IMG/VR virus record: IMGVR_UViG_3300027801_002650
Span: 16,840 to 80,839 of that record
Strand: one strand, 5' to 3'
DNA: 64,000 nt
Source of the DNA: a virus
This document shows positions 17,834 to 26,144 of this stretch, piece after piece (within the stretch, counting starts at the first letter, position 1; each line of letters begins with the position of its first letter). Below the pieces are notes generated by a model. That model was not told the origin of the DNA. It saw only the letters and a program-made list of their open reading frames with translations, and searched no databases. The position numbers and the translations under genes are program-made.

Positions 17834-18714
17834 CGTCATTTTGTAATATAGACTGCCCAGGTTGTTTCCGGCAAGTCAAAAGGGATAAGGTTGATCATCT
17901 TCTAAACAAAAGCATGATTACTTTAGATCAGATTAAAACATGGCTGACATACAAGAACTTTCCTAACGCAAAACTGGTCAACTTTTGTGGATCGATTGAC
18001 GAACCTACCTTACATCCTGATATGTTGGCAATCTTAGACCACCTTGACGGCATAGACATTAACATATCATCGAATGGCTCAACTAAGACAGAAAAGTTTT
18101 GGGGCGAGTTAGGAAAAAGAAAAATATCTGTTTTCTTTGGTCTTGACGGCATAGACCAGGAGTCACTTGAAAAATACAGGATAGGTGCAAACTTCAAAAA
18201 AGTGCAGGCAAATTGGAGAGCATTCATTAAGGCAGGTGGCAAAGCAACGTGGCAGTTTATAGCATTTGATCACAATGAGCACTTGATGGATGACGCCAAA
18301 CGCATGGCAAAAAAAGAAGGATTTACTGACTTCAGATTGATTTATTCTCATAGAAATGAGAACCAAGAGTCTAAGAAACTACAAAGAAAAGAAGAACAGA
18401 CCATTGTATGTAAATATGGGGAGCAAAATAGAATCTTTATTAGTCACACAGGTGTGATGCTCCCTTGTTGCTTTTTGAACTCAGAGTTCCTACAGTCTTA
18501 TGCTACAAAAGAATACCATACTGACTTTCAACAACTGTTCAAAAATACAGGTGACGTGCTGAACAACAGTTTGAAATATGCTGAGCCAGACGAAATCATT
18601 GACGGGGAATTGTGGAAAGAAATCGTTTCGTCGTGGGATCACAAACCAATATCAAGGTGTGAAACTACGTGCAAGCAAGCAAAGCAAGATGTATTTCTTG
18701 GAGAGACATTATGA
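17791..18714 (+). CDS. Radical-SAM/SPASM protein (rSAM 11)
   Basis: A GTG at 17791 is chosen because GGAG lies nine bases upstream and because the resulting VWSRESIEWIDVEL aligns with the start of rSAM 4; a TTG at 17776 would add five residues. The 307-residue protein has CNIDCPGC at C18, C22 and C25, CGSIDEPTLHP in the GGE position, SSNGS and FFGLDGIDQESLEKYR. The SPASM part has a lone Cys, SHTGVMLPCCFL at about 218-228 and a final CETTC. It is the third of four close SPASM paralogs. Confidence 0.89.
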   Translation: MWSRESIEWIDVELTSFCNIDCPGCFRQVKRDKVDHLLNKSMITLDQIKTWLTYKNFPNAKLVNFCGSIDEPTLHPDMLAILDHLDGIDINISSNGSTKTEKFWGELGKRKISVFFGLDGIDQESLEKYRIGANFKKVQANWRAFIKAGGKATWQFIAFDHNEHLMDDAKRMAKKEGFTDFRLIYSHRNENQESKKLQRKEEQTIVCKYGEQNRIFISHTGVMLPCCFLNSEFLQSYATKEYHTDFQQLFKNTGDVLNNSLKYAEPDEIIDGELWKEIVSSWDHKPISRCETTCKQAKQDVFLGETL

Positions 18715-19442
18715 AGATAAGTGATTATCGTGAATATGCTAATCGTCTATCTGCATTACGAGAGAAATTGGCCGACATTGAAAAGGTCTTTTACAATGTT
18801 GAAAAAGAACAACGGGCGACGAAGTATGCTCAGGTAGGCAGGTGGATAGAGGGCAATCTGTCACAAGATTATTCACAGTCCTGGGAAGACTCAATGTCTG
18901 CTCAACAGTACGAATCTAAAAAATGGATGGTCGATGAAATAGCAAATCTTAAACCAAAGTTTGAATACTCCGAACCCTGCCACATTGAGGTTGTTGGTTC
19001 TTGGTTCGGGTGGCCATTGATGGAATACATTGATCATGCCTTTCCCAATATAAAACAGGTAGACCTGTATGATAAGGATGAACTGTGCCATCCTGTCATG
19101 GCTCAATACAAAAATCACTTTGCCCCTAAATATTCAGTCCACCAATTTGGTGATTGGTTTGAAAGAACTGATAAAAGAAGAAGGCAGGTGATCATTAATA
19201 CTTCTGGTGAACACATGTCTAACATTTCTGCGAACAAAGAAATGTTCAAAGGAAATCCTCTTATTATCATAATGTCAAATGATTATTTTGATGGAGATGG
19301 CCACACTCACTGTGTCCCTGACGTAGAGGAACTTGTGCGTCAACAAAATCTCGGGGAAACCTATTACACTGGTACACGATCAATGCAGACTTATAACAGA
19401 TTCATGGTGATTGGGAGAATGCATGCTGAAAGTACTGACTGA
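18711..19442 (+). CDS. Class I SAM-dependent methyltransferase-fold protein
   Basis: The ATG at 18711 forms an ATGA overlap and gives 243 residues. HIEVVGSWFGW at about 91-101 fits motif I of the class I fold, and VDLYDKDE about 17 residues later supplies the acidic end of strand 2. Later VIINTSGEHMSN, then IIIMSNDYF and RFMVIGR, fit strands 4 to 7 of a family of small bacterial methyltransferases. The helical first 80 residues may be a cap. It would methylate a pathway intermediate; the target is unknown. The gene at 23102 resembles its C-terminal half. Confidence 0.6.
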   Translation: MKISDYREYANRLSALREKLADIEKVFYNVEKEQRATKYAQVGRWIEGNLSQDYSQSWEDSMSAQQYESKKWMVDEIANLKPKFEYSEPCHIEVVGSWFGWPLMEYIDHAFPNIKQVDLYDKDELCHPVMAQYKNHFAPKYSVHQFGDWFERTDKRRRQVIINTSGEHMSNISANKEMFKGNPLIIIMSNDYFDGDGHTHCVPDVEELVRQQNLGETYYTGTRSMQTYNRFMVIGRMHAESTD

Positions 19443-20325
19443 CAAGGGACTGAAGACAGCAACAGTCAGTCAATTAAAACAGAATACAAACTTTAAGGGA
19501 TGGGTTTGCCAACCAAATCAATACGTTATTGACGTAGAGAAATGGACAGTTAGGCAAACAGTTTGCGGACACCCTGACGAACAATCTATTGGAGAGTTTG
19601 TCCCTATCAAAGAAACCATCTGCCCCAACGACAACTGTTTTTGTGGCAATGATATAGAAATGAGAAAAGGAAAGACACACGATTTTCTTAAACTAATCAA
19701 ACATGCCCCCGATAAGATTGACCCGTACAGAGGTGAGAAGATACTCGCCATCGATAATAAAAACAGAGTCAACGTCAACTTTTATACTGAAAAGAAATGC
19801 AATTATAGTTGCTCATACTGTGAACCTGAGAATCATTCATCTACTAAATCCATTGACATCGAAAAATACAAAGAGGCATGGAATACTGTAAATCCAAAAA
19901 ATGTCTCTACCATAAATATATCTGGTGGCGAGCCAACACTCAACAAAAAATATATTGACTTTGTAAAATGGTTGAGCGAACACAATCCTTACGCACACAT
20001 ATCGACATCTACAAATGGATCTAAGTCTGCCGATTATCTTAGGCATCTTAATACATACTCTCACCTAGCGATAAGCATACATTTTGAATTTATTACAGAA
20101 TCCTACATAAAAAAGTTACATAGGTTTCTTTCACACAGAAACGAAAACAAAAAGTCAGTAAGATTAAAATGCATGTTGCATCCAGAAAAAATCCAACAAG
20201 TAAAAAGTTTTATGGACGGATTCAAGGGATATCCGGACATCCAAGTTTCGGTCACTCCTTTGTGGACACCTGGTACAAAAGATATTATGGAATATGAGGA
20301 AGAAGTATGGAATTTAGTGACATAA
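19423..20325 (+). CDS. Radical-SAM protein with N-terminal GWxC cysteine module (rSAM 12)
   Basis: From the ATG at 19423, preceded by GGGAG, the protein has 300 residues; a TTG at 19411 would add four. The N-terminal module has FKGWVC (C29), TVCG (C48) and ICPNDNCFCG (C67, C72, C74). The radical-SAM motif follows at C126, C130 and C133, then SGGEPT. The protein ends soon after the core. The module aligns with the C-terminal one in rSAM 7 (GWxC, N-x-Y, TxCG, CPxxxCxCG), so the domain order is swapped. It overlaps the methyltransferase gene by 20 bases and the next SPASM gene by 19. Confidence 0.88.
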   Translation: MLKVLTDKGLKTATVSQLKQNTNFKGWVCQPNQYVIDVEKWTVRQTVCGHPDEQSIGEFVPIKETICPNDNCFCGNDIEMRKGKTHDFLKLIKHAPDKIDPYRGEKILAIDNKNRVNVNFYTEKKCNYSCSYCEPENHSSTKSIDIEKYKEAWNTVNPKNVSTINISGGEPTLNKKYIDFVKWLSEHNPYAHISTSTNGSKSADYLRHLNTYSHLAISIHFEFITESYIKKLHRFLSHRNENKKSVRLKCMLHPEKIQQVKSFMDGFKGYPDIQVSVTPLWTPGTKDIMEYEEEVWNLVT

Positions 20326-21359
20326 GGCAAGTACATTTTGAACCATCACAGGGATGCAATGCTTCTTGTCCTATGTGTGACAGGAATCAAAATGGTGGGG
20401 CAGTTAATCATCACCTTACAAATGCTACGTGGACTGCTGAAGAGTTCATGAACAAGATAGACTTTGAGTTTATCAAGAAAACCAACTTCTGGTATTTTTG
20501 TGGGAACCACGGGGATCCACATATGTGTGAGGACCTACCCAGAATTTGTGCGTGGATGAAACAGAAAAATCCAGGGATTCGTTTACTTACCACAACAAAT
20601 GGTGGAGCACGTGATGTGTCTTGGTGGGAAGAACTTGCACAATACTCAGAGGTCAACTTCTCCGTCGACGGACTAGAGGACACAAATCATCTCTATCGTC
20701 AAGGTGTGAGGTGGCAAAGGGTTGAGGAAAATATGGTAGCATTTTGTGAGGCAGGTGGTTTCGCGAAATGGACATTCCTTGTCTTTCGTCACAACGAGCA
20801 TCAGGTTGAGGATGCTAGAAGATGGGCTACGGCACTTGGCGTAAAAGATTTTATTGTTAAAAAGTCAGGCAGGTATATCAACACTGCTACCCTGACTGAG
20901 AAGGATGGCCACCAAGCAGTCAACAAAAAGGGTGAAACGAAACAATACCTCGAGCAACCTTTGAATCCCAAATATCAGAACAAGGCACTGCCCCAGTACA
21001 AGGTGCTAGAGAAAAAGTATGGAACTTTTGATAAATACCTTGAGGTGTGTAAAATAGACTGTAAAGCAGAAGACAAAAAAGAAATCTATATCTCAGCAGA
21101 GGGATACACTTTTCCTTGTTGCTGGTTGGGTGGGCAACCTCTTAAGTGGTGGCGTAAACAAAAATCTGGTGATGTACATGATATGATTGGTGACTACGAC
21201 CTGATAAACATAAAGAAGACACCCCTGAAAGAGATCATAACGGGTGGGTTCTTTAACCGAGTACAGGAATCTTGGACTGGTGACAGACTCAAGACCTGTG
21301 CGTTAAAGTGTAACTCCGGACAAGATAACTACGATCCTTTTTCAGCACAATGGCAGTAA
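20307..21359 (+). CDS. Radical-SAM/SPASM protein (rSAM 13)
   Basis: The 350-residue protein has CNASCPMC at C17, C21 and C24, CGNHGDPHMCED in the GGE position, TTNGG and FSVDGLEDTNHLYRQGVRW, which is nearly identical to the same stretch of rSAM 4. It has an extra charged insert before the SPASM region. The SPASM part has EVCKIDC, SAEGYTFPCCWL at about 263-272, and CALKC. Substrate unknown. It is flanked by two GWxC-module radical-SAM genes. Confidence 0.9.
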   Translation: MEFSDIRQVHFEPSQGCNASCPMCDRNQNGGAVNHHLTNATWTAEEFMNKIDFEFIKKTNFWYFCGNHGDPHMCEDLPRICAWMKQKNPGIRLLTTTNGGARDVSWWEELAQYSEVNFSVDGLEDTNHLYRQGVRWQRVEENMVAFCEAGGFAKWTFLVFRHNEHQVEDARRWATALGVKDFIVKKSGRYINTATLTEKDGHQAVNKKGETKQYLEQPLNPKYQNKALPQYKVLEKKYGTFDKYLEVCKIDCKAEDKKEIYISAEGYTFPCCWLGGQPLKWWRKQKSGDVHDMIGDYDLINIKKTPLKEIITGGFFNRVQESWTGDRLKTCALKCNSGQDNYDPFSAQWQ

Positions 21360-22459
21360 AATTCTCACAAACTGACTTTACCAAAATCCCTTGGGACGAT
21401 ATTGAGATGGTGGGGCAATGGACGATGCTCCATCGCGACCTATTCAATGTGTCGTGGTTGCTTGGTAGATACTGTAACTACTCCTGCAGTTATTGCTGGC
21501 CGTATGCTTCAACCAAAAAGAAAGATTGGAGATCGGAAGACCTCGTACTGCTTACTATTGAAGAAATCAAACGACAGGCAAGAGAACGAGGATTTAACTC
21601 GTTCCACTTCTCATTCTCTGGTGGAGAACCCACCGTAGTTCCTACTCTTATTCCTCTCCTAGACAACCTCCGTGAAGATATTGGAAACTGTAACTGGCTG
21701 TCTACACACCTTACCTCTAACATTTCACGGAAAATGAAATGGTGGGAGGAATATTGCCAACTAACTAAGGACTTTCATCGAGTATCAATCACAGCATCCT
21801 ACCATAAAGAGCATATCAATACTCCTGAAAAGAGAGCAGACTTTGCTGATAAACTTGAATATCTTCAGTCACAGGATGTGCAGGTAACGGTCAACTCAGT
21901 AATGATACCCGAGAGATTTGATCACCTCTGGGAAGACGCCAACTACTTCCATGAGAGGAAAATCAACGTGACGTTGAAACCTCAGTCAGATCCCACAGCA
22001 AGTTTTGTGGTTGATGGATACACTGATGAGATGATGAATATACTTCACAATGGTTTACCTCAGCAAGATTTCACTGAAAGAAAAAGGCAGGTTGTCAGAC
22101 CTACGTCAAAGTTCCCTCGCATGAAAGCGATTGACGGCCAACATTATCAGATTGAAATGCAGGACAAGGACGGGAAAACATGGCGACTTGACCAGGCAGA
22201 GAGGTTCAACTCCTTTGGTTTTAATAAGTTCAAAGGTTGGGACTGCTCATCAGGGTATCGTAGCATAATCATACGGGAACCTGACGGGTCGATCAAAAGA
22301 AGTTATAGCTGCTCGGACGAACCTTTGGGTTATATTAACAAAGGATTTAGATTATTTGATTCTCCTATGCCTTGCATCACTGATTCGTGTGTATCGAGTG
22401 CTGACTCTAAAATACCAAAACGGAAACCCTCGTCAAACGCAGATCTATGGTCCAGCTGA
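21350..22459 (+). CDS. Radical-SAM protein with C-terminal GWxC cysteine module (rSAM 14)
   Basis: The 369-residue protein has CNYSCSYC at C42, C46 and C49 in GRYCNYSCSYCWP, then FSGGEPT. After the core, FKGWDC at about 294-299, REPDGSIKRSYSC, and PCITDSC make the auxiliary cysteine module, with a degenerate final CxCG. The core resembles rSAM 7 (LGRxCxYxCSYC). It is the last radical-SAM gene of the run and overlaps the first glycosyltransferase-like gene by 13 bases. Confidence 0.9.
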   Translation: MAVKFSQTDFTKIPWDDIEMVGQWTMLHRDLFNVSWLLGRYCNYSCSYCWPYASTKKKDWRSEDLVLLTIEEIKRQARERGFNSFHFSFSGGEPTVVPTLIPLLDNLREDIGNCNWLSTHLTSNISRKMKWWEEYCQLTKDFHRVSITASYHKEHINTPEKRADFADKLEYLQSQDVQVTVNSVMIPERFDHLWEDANYFHERKINVTLKPQSDPTASFVVDGYTDEMMNILHNGLPQQDFTERKRQVVRPTSKFPRMKAIDGQHYQIEMQDKDGKTWRLDQAERFNSFGFNKFKGWDCSSGYRSIIIREPDGSIKRSYSCSDEPLGYINKGFRLFDSPMPCITDSCVSSADSKIPKRKPSSNADLWSS

Positions 22460-23139
22460 ACACCCTGAAGTGGGGAGATAAATACGACAATCAATATGTC
22501 AATCGACTGTACAGTCTACTTGGCAAGCACCTTGATCTGCCATTTGTCCTGAGAGTGTGGACAGACAATAAGAAAGGTATTACCAATGAGTGCGAGTTTC
22601 GTGATATCCAAGATCTACGTCCATACGACACAGAACGAATGTTCACGTATGAAAAGTTAATGCTAATAAATAATGATGAAGCAGATGTTAATGGTTGGCT
22701 AGACTTGGACATACATATCAACAAAAACATAACACATTTGGTATCTCGACCTCATCCTAACATTACTTTTATCTGGAACTATTGGAACAATTTTGCTGAT
22801 ATGAGTCTAGGACCTTATGGTAAAGGATCATCCTGTCACGTCAATAGTTCATTTGTATTTTGGGACAGGAACAAAGCGACGTGGTTACGTGAGTACACTG
22901 ATCAAAACTGGGAGAAAATTGCTTGGACATACAAAAGTCTGGATAAGTATTTGTTCTATCAGCATGTAAGAAATAATAGATTGAGTTTTTGGGGTGATAA
23001 TATATTCTCCAATTACAACGTGAATGGGGTAGAAGGATGCGTGACGTTGTTCAACACCTCCCACCTTTATAATAACAATATATCTGTAATGAAAAAACAT
23101 TATGAACTCCACGAAACAGATTTATTCATGGTTAGTTAA
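22447..23139 (+). CDS. GT-A-fold glycosyltransferase-like protein
   Basis: The 230-residue protein opens with LNTLKWGDKYDNQYVNRLYSLL, typical of small GT8-like transferases in phages and bacteria, then VLRVWTDN and GWLDLDIHI. D86 and D88 form the DxD site that binds metal and sugar nucleotide. HVNSSFVFWD later is the acceptor-side segment and recurs as LNSSIMTW in the gene at 23506. It probably transfers a sugar in the cytosol onto an unknown acceptor. Confidence 0.72.
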   Translation: MVQLNTLKWGDKYDNQYVNRLYSLLGKHLDLPFVLRVWTDNKKGITNECEFRDIQDLRPYDTERMFTYEKLMLINNDEADVNGWLDLDIHINKNITHLVSRPHPNITFIWNYWNNFADMSLGPYGKGSSCHVNSSFVFWDRNKATWLREYTDQNWEKIAWTYKSLDKYLFYQHVRNNRLSFWGDNIFSNYNVNGVEGCVTLFNTSHLYNNNISVMKKHYELHETDLFMVS

Positions 23140-23509
23140 ACACGACGAACTAACCTTTGTCGCATGCAACGAGCTGGAACTGATGAGACAACTTGAAACC
23201 ATGGGTGTAGAGGTCTGGAATATCAACTATGACATAAACTATAACACCGATGATAAAGTAATCTGTAAAGATGCTATCTTTGATGACGTAGAGTTCCACG
23301 GATGCGTGGTTCATTGGAACTGCGAAAAGACCTACCCAATAGGCAGAATCCATAGTGGCGAGTTTATCCTCAGAGGAGACAACCAAAATCACAATGGTGA
23401 CTGTAGTCCAATTAAAAACTGTGAACAACTGATTTCTCAGAATCAACTGAGTGAAGTTTATGATATGTACCAGGATGGTGCTCACACATATGTATATGGA
23501 AGAACATGA
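23102..23509 (+). CDS. Short methyltransferase-fold-like protein
   Basis: The 135-residue protein overlaps the previous gene by 38 bases. VVHWNCEKTYPIG, a GDNQN turn, and a C-terminal EQLISQNQLSEVY followed by YVYGR line up in order with NTSGEHMSN, SNDYF, EELVRQQNLGETY and RFMVIGR of the methyltransferase-like protein encoded at 18711. The motif-I region is missing or reduced, so it may be an inactive or regulatory partner. The link is by eye and uncertain. Confidence 0.5.
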   Translation: MNSTKQIYSWLVKHDELTFVACNELELMRQLETMGVEVWNINYDINYNTDDKVICKDAIFDDVEFHGCVVHWNCEKTYPIGRIHSGEFILRGDNQNHNGDCSPIKNCEQLISQNQLSEVYDMYQDGAHTYVYGRT

Positions 23510-24024
23510 CAATAGTCGTAATGGTTTGCACTGGCGATAAATACAATAAGAATGATGTTGCCAATATAGAATATCAATTGCACAACGTAGGGTTTGATTA
23601 TGATCGTGCTCATGTAATCACAAGAGGCGAAGGATCAGTCTACGATAAACTCAAAATGTTTGAGCAATGTAAGAAAGACGAGAACTACGTCTACTTTGAT
23701 TTAGACTTAATAATCAAAGATCCAATAGACGTGGTTAGAGATGAGTTTACTTTATTGTTTGCTTGGTGGAGACCGCCATTTCACACGCCACTTAACTCCT
23801 CAATAATGACATGGCGTGGTGACCGAAGTGATATAGCAAAAAACTTTAAACGAGAAAAATATGACAAGGGAATAGACGAATATTTTTACAAAGAAGTCGA
23901 ATATAAAATCTATGATAGAATAGCATGGTCTTGGTACTGGGACAAAAGAATGCACGATTTTCCTGTTTGTTTATTGAACCATAACGTAGAAACACCTGAA
24001 TGGACTACAGAGTATATGCCGTAA
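23506..24024 (+). CDS. Small GT-A-like glycosyltransferase
   Basis: The 172-residue protein starts at an ATGA overlap. VVMVCTGDKYN is a Rossmann-like first strand, and YVYFDLDLII gives a DxD at D65 and D67. LLFAWWRPP and LNSSIMTWRG follow, as in the glycosyltransferase-like protein at 22447. It is short for the fold but has its core. The acceptor is unknown. Confidence 0.6.
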   Translation: MTIVVMVCTGDKYNKNDVANIEYQLHNVGFDYDRAHVITRGEGSVYDKLKMFEQCKKDENYVYFDLDLIIKDPIDVVRDEFTLLFAWWRPPFHTPLNSSIMTWRGDRSDIAKNFKREKYDKGIDEYFYKEVEYKIYDRIAWSWYWDKRMHDFPVCLLNHNVETPEWTTEYMP

Positions 24025-24662
24025 GAATCGGGGAAGGGTACGGTCTCGAACACGAAACAAGACTCGAAAAGCAGTTAGATATTAATTGGATTCGAGACGA
24101 AGAGGAAGGAGTTGCACTCCAATGGAACAAGCTAAGAGCATTCGAGGGCGAGGATTGCCCCGTGGTGCTAATCGACATTGACTTAGAGTTCATGAACGAC
24201 TACAAAGATTTGTTTGAGTTGCCTGTTAAGAGGGGCGAGTTCCTGACTACAAAAAACTGGTACGGGCAAGATAATCCTACAGCAATACATTACAAAATCG
24301 CAGGAGGATTTTACAAGTTTTGGCCAGAAGACACCAAATATATTTTAGATACGTTCAGAAAAGATAAACAATATTGGCAAAATCACTACATCGCTGAGGG
24401 AATAACCTGCGGACCTGTCAATGGGGAAATGAATTTTGTTGAAGATTGTGTCAGAGGGAGAATCGGTGCCACCCCTCTGAAAATGAAATTTGTTCCAGAT
24501 GCGTGGCATACTAAATGGAAAGATAAACCTGAAAAGGAATATATTTACCATATGTCAAAATTATATGATAATGAATATTTATGGTTGGGAGATTTCCACC
24601 CCGATATTAAGCTGGTACACTACCAGCAGGGGAAAGATTTGCCTCATCATCAGGAACCTTAG
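24000..24662 (+). CDS. GT-A-like glycosyltransferase, last gene of the plus block
   Basis: The 220-residue protein has LQWNKLRAF before VVLIDIDLEF, whose D59 and D61 fit a DxD site, then YKIAGGFYKFWP and a C-terminal YHMSKLYD. This matches the layout of small glycosyltransferase-like proteins. It overlaps the previous gene by 25 bases. Its last 56 bases overlap the end of the convergent minus-strand gene, so both C-termini are encoded on opposite strands of the same DNA. Confidence 0.6.
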   Translation: MDYRVYAVRIGEGYGLEHETRLEKQLDINWIRDEEEGVALQWNKLRAFEGEDCPVVLIDIDLEFMNDYKDLFELPVKRGEFLTTKNWYGQDNPTAIHYKIAGGFYKFWPEDTKYILDTFRKDKQYWQNHYIAEGITCGPVNGEMNFVEDCVRGRIGATPLKMKFVPDAWHTKWKDKPEKEYIYHMSKLYDNEYLWLGDFHPDIKLVHYQQGKDLPHHQEP

Positions 24663-25188
24663 TCATGACAGAATAATAAAGACTAAAAATCTCAAAGGGA
24701 TCCTTGGACATGCGTATCCGTGATTTGATCTTTTTATCAGCATTCTGAACTTCCTCTTTCTCAAATATGTCCAACTTGAGTTTGAAGATATCCTCGCTTG
24801 TTGCTTGCTCTATAGTACTAAGAAAGACCTTCTCAACTACTTCTTTTATAACCACCTCTTTTACTGCTTGAGGAACTGCTGCTTCCTTGTTATTTGCTTT
24901 CCATTCTTTATACTCAGTGAATTCTTGGGCAGTTTCTGCCTCCATCACGTTCCATTCTTCAGTGGAAAGAGTTATCTTTCTTTCAAGTTCAGCATCACTA
25001 CCATTTCCCCATTCCGGATCCATAAGGATTTCCTTAAAGGATTCCGAAGCATGGTCGACAATAAAAATATCATGTTCATATTCACCGTATTCATTATGGC
25101 GAACGACCTCAATCGTGCTTGGGCGATCTAACTGTTTGTCTTCTTCTGGATTCGTTACCCAGTTTACCCATCTTGGTGTGTTTTTCAT
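24607..25188 (-). CDS. Hypothetical protein at the end of the structural block
   Basis: The 193-residue acidic protein starts at an ATGA overlap with the gene upstream. It has a central Ala/Glu/Lys-rich, probably helical stretch and a DPFEIFSLYYSVMTKV segment near the C-terminus. No signal or membrane segment. Small charged proteins after fibre genes are often assembly factors, but nothing shows that here. Its 3' end overlaps the convergent glycosyltransferase-like gene. Confidence 0.65.
   Translation of the reverse strand: MKNTPRWVNWVTNPEEDKQLDRPSTIEVVRHNEYGEYEHDIFIVDHASESFKEILMDPEWGNGSDAELERKITLSTEEWNVMEAETAQEFTEYKEWKANNKEAAVPQAVKEVVIKEVVEKVFLSTIEQATSEDIFKLKLDIFEKEEVQNADKKIKSRIRMSKDPFEIFSLYYSVMTKVPDDEANLSPAGSVPA
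24611..24627. other. Perfect inverted repeat in the convergent overlap
   Basis: A 7-base stem GCTGGTA, a 3-base loop and TACCAGC lie inside the overlap of the two convergent genes, just before the stop codon of the minus-strand gene. No T-run follows on the plus strand and only a weak TTAATAT on the minus strand. It could help end transcription from both sides, but it also encodes protein on both strands. Confidence 0.4.
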
Positions 25189-26141
25189 ATTAGCTTAAAG
25201 TAATAGTTTGTTATATTTGAAGCACCACCACTTGGGGTTCGATGCGAAAAATAGTTTGGATTCGAATAATTTTGTGACGTAGACGATGATTCCTGGCGTC
25301 TGTCACTCATAGAACCTCTGTTGGTTCCATTGTTCGTACCACCCATCCTATATTGTAATCTACCACCTCCCGAAATATTTCTTTTGAGAATGGGTAGCAG
25401 TACATTTTGGATGAGACTCGAGCCAGTTGAAATATCCTGAGGATGGAAACCTTGTGATGCTCCTCCGACTGTCCATCGATGTGAAGTAGGAGAGGAAGGG
25501 GCATAAGGAGAAGGATCGCTCAAATTCCGTTTAAGATACAACCTGTATGTGGTTGATCCTGCAGAATATGTAGTATCGGTAAAAACAACTCCTTTGTCAG
25601 TCCACGTTCCCGAGCCACCATTGCTTGGTGTTCCAGTTCCTACTCTGTAAGTTCCTACCTCATGTCCAGTTCTCATTATTGAAATAGCATCATTAACGAT
25701 AGTATCTAAAAAATCTGTTTCGGTATTGATGTATTGGAACTGGTATCCACTTCCTTTATAATAAAGAAATGATTGATCAGTAATAGTAGCAGCACTTGGC
25801 ATACCAACGGCATCTAAGTTTTGTTGCCAACGACTACTTGATATTGTAGAAGTTGTAGTACTGGGATATCCTGGATAATCTGTTCCAGTTCCACCACCTG
25901 CTGTGTTCGAGTTTGATGCAGCATTTCTTCTTGTATCGGTAGTAGATCCTCCAGCAGGGTTAAATATATCTGCTTTCCCTGTTCCTGTTGAAACTCCTCC
26001 AACTGCGCCAATTCCGCCACCATTCAAATAGTTACCGAATGCTACTGCCAAATTATATTTCAGGGCACCTATCTCTGAATCCGACCACTCCTTGAATCCG
26101 TTAAGTGTGTAATCCCATTTTATTGGTCTTCGTGTCGCCAT
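25185..26141 (-). CDS. Gly/Ser/Thr-rich virion structural protein
   Basis: The 318-residue protein begins MATRRPIKWDYT and is rich in Gly, Ser, Thr, Asn and Tyr, with little charge, as in distal fibre or decoration proteins. FLDTIVNDAISIMRTGHEVGTYRVGTGTP in the middle looks like the β-rich part of a receptor-binding or fibre-tip domain. It sits three bases after a repeat-built fibre-like gene, so a fibre-tip or fibre-associated role is plausible. Confidence 0.6.
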   Translation of the reverse strand: MATRRPIKWDYTLNGFKEWSDSEIGALKYNLAVAFGNYLNGGGIGAVGGVSTGTGKADIFNPAGGSTTDTRRNAASNSNTAGGGTGTDYPGYPSTTTSTISSSRWQQNLDAVGMPSAATITDQSFLYYKGSGYQFQYINTETDFLDTIVNDAISIMRTGHEVGTYRVGTGTPSNGGSGTWTDKGVVFTDTTYSAGSTTYRLYLKRNLSDPSPYAPSSPTSHRWTVGGASQGFHPQDISTGSSLIQNVLLPILKRNISGGGRLQYRMGGTNNGTNRGSMSDRRQESSSTSQNYSNPNYFSHRTPSGGASNITNYYFKLI

Positions 26142-26144
26142 ACA

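Noticed and set aside
1883-22459. RiPP cluster with a precursor peptide
   Set aside because: No short open frame with leader-like and repeated core sequence was seen between or beside the SPASM enzymes, and gaps are too small. A larger protein substrate remains possible.
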